From NCBI GenBank assembly GCA_910575275.1, contig CAJTEE010000013.1:1-38141 (forward strand): 38,141 nucleotides of DNA, read 5' to 3'. Position 1 is the first letter of the stretch. Each line of letters starts with the position of its first letter. Position numbers and translations under genes: made by a program. A model generated the notes under the pieces. It had not been told where the DNA came from. It saw only the letters and a program-made list of their open reading frames with translations, and did not search any database. The stretch comes from Lachnospiraceae bacterium. GTDB lineage: Bacteria > Bacillota > Clostridia > Lachnospirales > Lachnospiraceae. Positions 32,680 through 38,141 of the stretch are shown piece by piece.

Positions 32680-33684
32680 TTACGGATTTTTCATGGTCAA
32701 AAGAAGCAGCTCCATCACCAATTCCATATTTACATTTGCAGCCAGACGGATCCTCGCCGTATCAATGGCGCTTAAGATATGCTCCAGGCCGTCATATCCT
32801 ATTTTCTGGCCCATCGCATTCACCAGGCTGTACATATCCTTAAAAATCAAAAGATTCATATCCTTCGTCACCTTGAACATGAGCACATCCCGGTACCAGA
32901 GCTGCATCAGGTCAAGCACTTCGCCGATGTCGGTCGACTGCTCCTTTAATTCCCGAATGCAGTCTAATAACATGGAAATATCCATCGTCTCCACGTTTTT
33001 AAGAAGCACCATGACTCTCTGATAGAGTTCCTTGAATTCCTCCGAGGTCGATAAATGGATGGCCTTTCCGAGATTCCCGCGGGCAAATGCCGCACAGATC
33101 TCCGCCTCCTTATCCGGTACGTTTAAATGCTCCGTCAGATAGCTTTTTACTGTGGAATCCTTTAACGGCTTCAGCTTTAGCTGCACACACCTGGAAAGAA
33201 TTGTTGGCAGAAACGCCTCCTGATTGGTTGTAATTAAAATCAAAACCGCATAGGAGGGTGGTTCCTCGATAGTCTTAAGCAACGCATTTTGGGCCTGAAC
33301 CGTCAGCTTCTCGGCCTCATCCACAACATAGATTTTATAATAACTGCTATAGGGACGAATCAGGATCGAATCATTGATCTGTTCCCTGACATCGTCAACG
33401 CCGATGCTGTCGGGCTTTTTATGTTTTACATAAATCAGATCCGGATGACTTCCCGCCAAAACCTGCCTGCAGGAGTGACATGTCATGCACGGCTCTTTAC
33501 CTCCCTTTTCGCAGAGAAGTGTCATGGCAAACGCATTGGCGATAGATTTACGCCCCATACCTGCCTCTCCGGTCAGGACATAGGCATGGGAAATCCTGTG
33601 GCTTTCGATCGCCTTCTTAAAATGCTCCTTCAGCATATCATTTCCAAGAATATCGTTTAAACCTGTAATCGTTCCCTCTGCCAT
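32680..33684 (-). CDS. holB: DNA polymerase III delta' subunit
   Basis: A 334-residue clamp-loader subunit. It has a degenerate Walker A GEAGMGRKS, a zinc module with four cysteines (CEKGGKEPCMTCHSC, about 53-67), YVVDEAEKLTVQAQNALLKTIEEPP and the SRC motif (PTILSRCVQLKLKPL) that supplies the arginine finger. The start at ATG 33684 follows GAGGAGGG. An extended -10 promoter lies 39 bases upstream, so it can be transcribed apart from the upstream kinase-like gene. Confidence 0.92.
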   Translation of the reverse strand: MAEGTITGLNDILGNDMLKEHFKKAIESHRISHAYVLTGEAGMGRKSIANAFAMTLLCEKGGKEPCMTCHSCRQVLAGSHPDLIYVKHKKPDSIGVDDVREQINDSILIRPYSSYYKIYVVDEAEKLTVQAQNALLKTIEEPPSYAVLILITTNQEAFLPTILSRCVQLKLKPLKDSTVKSYLTEHLNVPDKEAEICAAFARGNLGKAIHLSTSEEFKELYQRVMVLLKNVETMDISMLLDCIRELKEQSTDIGEVLDLMQLWYRDVLMFKVTKDMNLLIFKDMYSLVNAMGQKIGYDGLEHILSAIDTARIRLAANVNMELVMELLLLTMKNP

Positions 33685-33706
33685 AGCCCGTCCCTCCTCT
33701 TTTTTC

Positions 33707-33731
33707 TATAATCTCTATCGAGATTATACCA
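33707..33731 (-). promoter_or_regulatory. Extended -10 promoter of holB inside an inverted repeat
   Basis: The minus strand shows TGGTATAAT (33731-33723), an extended -10 box. TATAATCTC (33728-33720) forms an exact inverted repeat with GAGATTATA (33715-33707) and a 4-base loop. The -35 region is poor (T-rich only). Confidence 0.5.
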
Positions 33732-33753
33732 TAAAAACCACCGTGAAAAAAGC

Positions 33754-34332
33754 TTATTTGATCGCCTTTCCGATTTCTTCTAGGCATTGCTCCAGTTCAA
33801 GATTTTGAAACCGCCTCGTAATGTTCAAACGTGCAAGCTTTTCATCGGAAAAATCTTCTTCATCGGCCAGATAACGGCGGCAGACCTCTCTGTAGTTCGG
33901 TTTTTTCTGAAGCTTCTCCCGTTCTAGGGCCCGTCTCAGCCGGACTCCATCCGGTACTTCGATATAGATTGGCTCCAATGCCTGTTTTCCAAAATAGAAA
34001 CACATTTTTTCATATGATTCCAGGGTTCCGATTATCAGATATGTATGATCCCCCTTCAGATCAATCTGTCCGTCATCCATCGTAAAATAATCCCAGGGCC
34101 CAAAAACAGTCTGATAGGTGCGCAGCTCAATCATTTTTTTTGTTGTTTTCAGGTAGGAAAGCTCCGCTGCTGTTTTAAAAAAATATTCGATACCCTCTTT
34201 TTCTCCCTCGCGAACGGGTCTGGTTGTGTAAGGGACAACAACGTTTAAATCAGGCCGTCGTTTTAAAAGCTCTTTATAGATCGTATCCTTGCCTGTAGCA
34301 CTTTTTCCCATGATGTAATAGATTCTGCCCAT
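33754..34332 (-). CDS. Guanylate kinase-like protein
   Basis: A 192-residue P-loop kinase with MGKSATGKDTIYKELL (Walker A, about 8-17), YTTRPVREGEKEGIEYFF (nucleotide-monophosphate binding) and a C-terminal LNITRRFQNLELEQCLEEI. It resembles Gmk but diverges at several points (GKSATGKDT instead of GPSGAGKST), and such second copies are common in Clostridia. It should phosphorylate GMP or a related nucleotide, but with reduced certainty. It lies between the decarboxylase and holB. Confidence 0.75.
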   Translation of the reverse strand: MGRIYYIMGKSATGKDTIYKELLKRRPDLNVVVPYTTRPVREGEKEGIEYFFKTAAELSYLKTTKKMIELRTYQTVFGPWDYFTMDDGQIDLKGDHTYLIIGTLESYEKMCFYFGKQALEPIYIEVPDGVRLRRALEREKLQKKPNYREVCRRYLADEEDFSDEKLARLNITRRFQNLELEQCLEEIGKAIK

Positions 34333-34425
34333 ATCCGTCTCCCTGCGGCTTTTTTGCTTTCTGTAGGCACAATATTTGGATCACAACAGTCCAGACAGAT
34401 CTGAACGGTTTCATTTTATCATACA

Positions 34426-35889
34426 TCAGCCATCACACGCAACTGTTAAAATAGTGGAAAGCTTCGAATCTGTGAGACCCTGGACAGGAAGCCCTGCTTC
34501 TCTCCAGGAAACAATATGAGAGAGGATTTCCTTGCTTATCTGTTCTCCCGGTGTCAGAATCGGGATTCCGGGCGGATAGAGAAAAACAAATTCCTTTGAA
34601 ATTCTTCCCTCTGACGCCTCCAGAGGCACACAGGCTTCCTTTTCCTCCAGCGCTATAGCAGGCGATATCATCTGTCTGGCAGGCGGTATATCACAGGAAA
34701 GGATTTTTTTAATGTCTCCATCCCTGCCGCAGTCTTCCAGCTCCTGATCAATCGCAAGAAGGGCCTCCTCCAGTCTTAAAAATCCCTCATCGGTATCCAT
34801 GAGAGACGTCATTGCCAATACATACTCCGGCGCACAGAATTCCACCTCCAGATGGAATCGTTCCCGTAGAATTTTGCCCAGGATTGCTCCATTCAATCCT
34901 TTCGCCATCTGTGTGGCAATCACAACCTTTGAAGGATCTTTTTGTCCGCCTTCCAGCACCTTCAGGGTTTTGAGCTGTCTCATTTTTTTATAAAACCTAA
35001 AAAGCCGTTTTTCATATTGATGCATCTTATCCCGGCCTTCGCGATCCATATATCGAATACAAAGCTCCATCCCCGCCATAAATACATAGGAAGGGCTAGA
35101 GCTCTGAAACATACGCAGATATCTTTCAATTTTCCCCGGCTCTATCAACTCCCCTTGTACATGCAAAAGTGCTGTCTGTGTAAAAGAAGGCAGTGTTTTA
35201 TGCAGGCTTTGGACCACGATATCGGCCCCCTGTGACAGAGCCGATTCCGGGAAGAATCCATCCCTTAGCGCGAATGGCAGATGTGCACCGTGCGCCTCAT
35301 CTACAAGAAGCGGAATCTCAAATGTATGAACTACCTTCGCAATCCTTTTGACATCCGAAACCATTCCTTCATAGGTCGGAGAAACAATACATACTGCCTC
35401 TATCCTTTTATCCTCACCACGTTTAGCCTTTTCTCTGTTTTCCAGCAAAATCCGCTCTATCTCATCCACCCGGACTTCTCCGCTGATTCCAAAAAAATCC
35501 ATACAATCCGGATATACGTATTCCGGTTCCAGTCGATTTAGCAGTACCGCATGGTGGGCTGAGAGATGACAGTTTCTGGAGAGCAGAAGCTTACCACCGC
35601 ATTTCGTCACCGCAAAAATCGCACTCAATACTCCACAGCTGCTTCCATTTACCAGATAGTAGGTCTTGTCAGACCCATACACCTTTGCTGCCTGTTCCAT
35701 GGCCTCCTTCAGAATTCCCTCTGCATGATGGAGATTATCAAAACCGGAAATCTCTGTTATATCGACCGAATATGGATCCGGAAATACATAGGAGCCGCTC
35801 TCCTTAAATCCGTGCCGCTTATGACCCGGCATATGAAACGGATACATATCCGAGGCCGCATATTTTTGGAGCTGCTCTGTCAATCCCAT
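34426..35889 (-). CDS. Orn/Lys/Arg decarboxylase-family PLP enzyme
   Basis: A 487-residue PLP-dependent enzyme of the fold-I basic amino-acid decarboxylase group. It has PFHMPGHKRHGF near the N-terminus, NGSSCGVLSAIFA, LVDEAHGAHLPF and the PLP-binding Lys in QSLHKTLPSFTQTALLH. The C-terminal domain has FLYPPGIPILTPGEQIS, typical of the short Firmicute type (YaaO-like). Which of ornithine, lysine or arginine it uses cannot be told. The start follows AGGAGAGAAG. It is the second gene after the lipoprotein, in the usual Firmicute neighbourhood of gmk-like and holB genes. Confidence 0.9.
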   Translation of the reverse strand: MGLTEQLQKYAASDMYPFHMPGHKRHGFKESGSYVFPDPYSVDITEISGFDNLHHAEGILKEAMEQAAKVYGSDKTYYLVNGSSCGVLSAIFAVTKCGGKLLLSRNCHLSAHHAVLLNRLEPEYVYPDCMDFFGISGEVRVDEIERILLENREKAKRGEDKRIEAVCIVSPTYEGMVSDVKRIAKVVHTFEIPLLVDEAHGAHLPFALRDGFFPESALSQGADIVVQSLHKTLPSFTQTALLHVQGELIEPGKIERYLRMFQSSSPSYVFMAGMELCIRYMDREGRDKMHQYEKRLFRFYKKMRQLKTLKVLEGGQKDPSKVVIATQMAKGLNGAILGKILRERFHLEVEFCAPEYVLAMTSLMDTDEGFLRLEEALLAIDQELEDCGRDGDIKKILSCDIPPARQMISPAIALEEKEACVPLEASEGRISKEFVFLYPPGIPILTPGEQISKEILSHIVSWREAGLPVQGLTDSKLSTILTVACDG

Positions 35890-35903
35890 CTTCTCTCCTA
35901 CCT

Positions 35904-37184
35904 CTATTTTTGCTTTTTGTCAATCCCTGTATCAGCTAACCTCCAGCCGCTGTATTCCCTGATTTTCGGGAACATTTGCCAAATTTCTGCCATTCCTTCC
36001 TTTCCGGGCGAATAAATTCCCATACTTCCCAGAATGAAGCCATCGCAGCTGTCCATTACCAGATTCAGTGTTAACACCTTTCCGTCTTTTCTGGTCAACC
36101 TGAGAACCCCGCTGTAGGGACATTTTCCTTCACTGGAGACGGTTGAAGATACAATAAGCTGCTCCAGTCGTTTAATCTGTTCGGGATCTGTTATCTCCTC
36201 TGTGATTAAAATCCGCTCTCCCTCTACATTCCTCTCTTTTTCATAGCATAACGTAGCATTACAAATATCATGGATTTCGGAGAGATCGTACGCCTCAAAC
36301 CGGCAGCGTTCTTTGGCTAGCGCAAGTACCGGCTGAATGACTGCACGCATCTCCTGGTCCGTCTTTTCATAGATTTGTTGACTCACATGGAATTCAAGCC
36401 CATATTTGCCATACCATTCCGGCGGAATCAAAGTCTCAGAGCTCAATAAAATTTTCTCCTCCTCCGCAGACGAAAGAGGAATATATTCCCACCAGTGTCT
36501 TCCATTTTCTATTCGGGTCACCGCGATATAGGCCCCGCTTTCCGGAGGTGAAAAACGAACACCGCGTTCCAGAATATCCTCTAAGTAAGGGATCCCTTCT
36601 TCGCCCTCATACGGATAAATCTTTGTGTCGCTGTACTGAAAGGCCGTATAAAGCTCCTCCGGTTCTTCCATATCATTTGGCTGTAAATATATGAGTTTAT
36701 AATCGTTTGTTTGGATTAGATTATAGGTTAAGGGGAAAGAAAATACGGGATCAAATTTTTGCTCCGCCTCATTCCAGCGTTCTGCCTCGATATGATCTTC
36801 CGTCTCATAAATACTTAGATCGGAAAGCGGACTTTCTTCTTTTGTTAAAAAACCAATGACATAGCCGACTCCGTCTTTTGTCATCCGTCCTTTAAATTCA
36901 TAAAACTCCTGAAGCGGCTCTCCGTAGGAAGTCGCTTTTTCTGGATCCATATCGACAAATTTTTGTTCCGGTTCAAATTTTTCCAGAAATGTAAGAAACT
37001 GCTCCCGATTTTGATTTGCCGCGGATTCCTGTTCTGTCTCCTGTATGGAAATAAAAGATTCATCTGTCTGTTTTATTTCCTCCTGATTCGTTCCTGCTTC
37101 TTCAAATAGGCTTTCTTTCTTATTTTTTGATCCGCAGCTCGTTAAAAGTATACAGATCAATAGAATCATACAATATTTTTTCAT
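35904..37184 (-). CDS. Predicted lipoprotein of unknown function
   Basis: A 426-residue protein with a clear lipoprotein signal (MKKYCMILLICILLTSC, lipidated Cys17), followed by a polar linker rich in E, Q, N and S up to about residue 65. The body contains EPEEL and several aromatic-rich stretches (ENGRHWWEYIPLSS, PPEWYGKYGLEFHV) but no motif I can name. The start follows AGGAGAG. First gene of the housekeeping operon, promoter at 37278-37306, and 14 bases before the decarboxylase gene. Confidence 0.8.
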   Translation of the reverse strand: MKKYCMILLICILLTSCGSKNKKESLFEEAGTNQEEIKQTDESFISIQETEQESAANQNREQFLTFLEKFEPEQKFVDMDPEKATSYGEPLQEFYEFKGRMTKDGVGYVIGFLTKEESPLSDLSIYETEDHIEAERWNEAEQKFDPVFSFPLTYNLIQTNDYKLIYLQPNDMEEPEELYTAFQYSDTKIYPYEGEEGIPYLEDILERGVRFSPPESGAYIAVTRIENGRHWWEYIPLSSAEEEKILLSSETLIPPEWYGKYGLEFHVSQQIYEKTDQEMRAVIQPVLALAKERCRFEAYDLSEIHDICNATLCYEKERNVEGERILITEEITDPEQIKRLEQLIVSSTVSSEGKCPYSGVLRLTRKDGKVLTLNLVMDSCDGFILGSMGIYSPGKEGMAEIWQMFPKIREYSGWRLADTGIDKKQK

Positions 37185-37277
37185 GCAACCACTCTCCTGA
37201 TCTAACAGTTAGGATCATCTTTGAACTGATTTTGTAACCGGCCATTAGAAACCAGCTATGTTTTATTTTCCAATTTT

Positions 37278-37306
37278 ATTGTATCACCTAAAATGTTTTC
37301 AGACAA
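37278..37306 (-). promoter_or_regulatory. Promoter of the lipoprotein/decarboxylase/holB operon
   Basis: Minus strand TTGTCT (37306-37301), 17-base spacer, TACAAT (37283-37278), 93 bases before the lipoprotein ATG. Confidence 0.6.
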
Positions 37307-37350
37307 GAGTATGCAAAAGAATTAAAAAAACCGTAAAAAAATTGCAATAT

Positions 37351-37380
37351 AAAAATCGTCCCTGTCAAGGCAGGAACGAC
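37351..37380 (-). terminator. Terminator of the rRNA-tRNA transcription unit
   Basis: Minus strand GTCGTTCCTG pairs with CAGGGACGAT (two G-T pairs included) over a short loop, followed by TTTTTA. It lies about 30 bases after the tRNA-Lys gene. Confidence 0.8.
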
Positions 37381-37410
37381 TTCTTTATAAAAATCATGTT
37401 AGAATATTCA

Positions 37411-37483
37411 TGAGACATCGGGGATTCGAACCCCGGACAACTTGATTAAAAGTCAAGTGCTCTACCACCTGAGCTAATATCCC
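37411..37483 (-). tRNA. tRNA-Lys (anticodon TTT)
   Basis: A 73-base cloverleaf on the minus strand with acceptor GGGATAT/ATGTCTC, anticodon loop CTTTTAA and T-loop GTTCGAATC. The discriminator is A and no CCA is encoded. Last gene of the tRNA array. Confidence 0.95.
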
Positions 37484-37501
37484 ATACAACTGAAGTTGTA
37501 A

Positions 37502-37574
<73 letters not shown>

Positions 37575-37585
37575 TTAAGTAAAAA

Positions 37586-37659
<74 letters not shown>

Positions 37660-37714
37660 CTATTTTTTATTCTATTATATATGATAAATATCGAAATTTC
37701 AATATTTATTTTAA

Positions 37715-37796
37715 TGGGCGGAGGTGGATTCGAACCACCGAAGCAAGTTGCAGCAGATTTACAGTCTGTCCCCTTTGGCCACTCGGGAATCCGCCC
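37715..37796 (-). tRNA. tRNA-Tyr (anticodon GTA)
   Basis: An 82-base class-II tRNA with a long variable arm, acceptor GGGCGGA/TCCGCCC and anticodon loop CTGTAAA. CCA is not encoded. Confidence 0.95.
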
Positions 37797-37819
37797 CTAT
37801 TTATATAAATTTTTAAAAA

Positions 37820-37892
37820 TGGGGCCTACAGGGCTCGAACCTGTGACCCTCTGCTTGTAAGGCAGATGCTCTCCCAGCTGAGCTAAGACCCC
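37820..37892 (-). tRNA. tRNA-Val (anticodon TAC)
   Basis: A 73-base cloverleaf with acceptor GGGGTCT/AGGCCCC (one T-G pair and otherwise regular) and anticodon loop CTTACAA. CCA is not encoded. Confidence 0.95.
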
Positions 37893-37900
37893 GAAAAAAC

Positions 37901-37974
37901 CGACCCGGATGGGATTCGAACCCACGACCTCCGCCGTGACAGGGCGGCGCTCTAACCAGCTGAGCCACCGGGCC
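37901..37974 (-). tRNA. tRNA-Asp (anticodon GTC)
   Basis: A 74-base cloverleaf with acceptor GGCCCGG/CCGGGTC, anticodon loop CTGTCAC and the G discriminator expected for Asp. CCA is not encoded. First tRNA after the 23S gene, 66 bases from it. Confidence 0.95.
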
Positions 37975-38040
37975 ATTTCAGGTACAATTCATACCATCAA
38001 AACTGCATATTGAACAACATCCTCCTACCAAAACCCTTCC

Positions 38041-38141
38041 TGGTTAAGCCCTCGACCGATTAGTAACAGTCAGCTCCATACATCTCTGTACTTCCACCTC
38101 TGCCCTATCTACCTCGTCGTCTTCAAGGGGTCTTACTTCTT
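38041..38141 (-). rRNA. 23S ribosomal RNA, 3' end (partial)
   Basis: Read on the minus strand, the last 101 bases show the conserved 3' end of 23S rRNA, with GAAGACGACGAGGTAGATAG and later ACTAATCGGTCGAGGGCTTA, ending at about GGCTTAACC. The rest of the gene lies beyond the window. The 66-base spacer to tRNA-Asp holds no 5S gene. Confidence 0.93.

Overview
The window looks like the chromosome of an anaerobic, spore-forming Firmicute of the class Clostridia, most likely a Lachnospiraceae-type gut bacterium. This is an inference from gene content: a complete fabH-acpP-fabK-fabD-fabG-fabF-accB-fabZ-accC-accDA fatty-acid operon with a fused AccD-AccA, an spmA sporulation gene, a holB-ricT-methyltransferase-rsmI housekeeping cluster, a sigma-54 activator of the PrpR type, and a tRNA array without encoded CCA ends. 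Almost every gene lies on the minus strand, so the window is best read from right to left.

Layout, left to right. (1) 1-1.6 kb: a minus-strand pair made of a TIM-barrel protein and a Tm-1-like ATP-binding protein (cut by the window edge), preceded by an excellent -24/-12 sigma-54 promoter and two possible activator-binding repeats. (2) 2-8.5 kb: a minus-strand run of a small membrane protein, M20 peptidase, AEC-family carrier, second M20 peptidase, PrpR-type sigma-54 activator and lipoprotein, closed by a terminator. The activator is the obvious candidate to drive the sigma-54 promoter just beyond it. A 46-bp perfect palindrome sits in front of the carrier gene. (3) 8.6-11 kb: the plus strand carries a broken winged-helix regulator gene and an unusual fusion of an HD phosphohydrolase domain to a LarE-type sulfur-insertion enzyme. 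(4) 11-16.6 kb: a complete oligopeptide/nickel-type ABC transporter operon (binding lipoprotein, two permeases, two ATPases and a small unknown protein). It has a near-perfect promoter and a long leader ending in an intrinsic terminator before the first gene, which suggests attenuation or a riboswitch. (5) 16.6-17.6 kb: an AT-rich, frameshifted tyrosine-recombinase-like gene. (6) 17.7-18.5 kb: spmA and a divergent 45-residue membrane peptide gene. (7) 18.5-29.1 kb: the fatty-acid synthesis operon, with a FabT-like operator over its promoter. (8) 29.4-30 kb: a plus-strand chorismate mutase-domain protein. (9) 30-37.2 kb: a minus-strand housekeeping operon (lipoprotein, Orn/Lys/Arg decarboxylase-like enzyme, guanylate-kinase-like protein, HolB, RicT, tRNA methyltransferase-like protein, RsmI). 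(10) 37.4-38.1 kb: six tRNA genes directly downstream of the 3' end of a 23S rRNA gene, with no 5S gene between them.

The two most notable items are the HD-LarE fusion, next to a nickel/peptide-type transporter and a decayed regulator, and the sigma-54 control circuit at the left end. No CRISPR array, IS element or phage block was seen. All functional calls rest on sequence motifs read by eye; no database search was possible.
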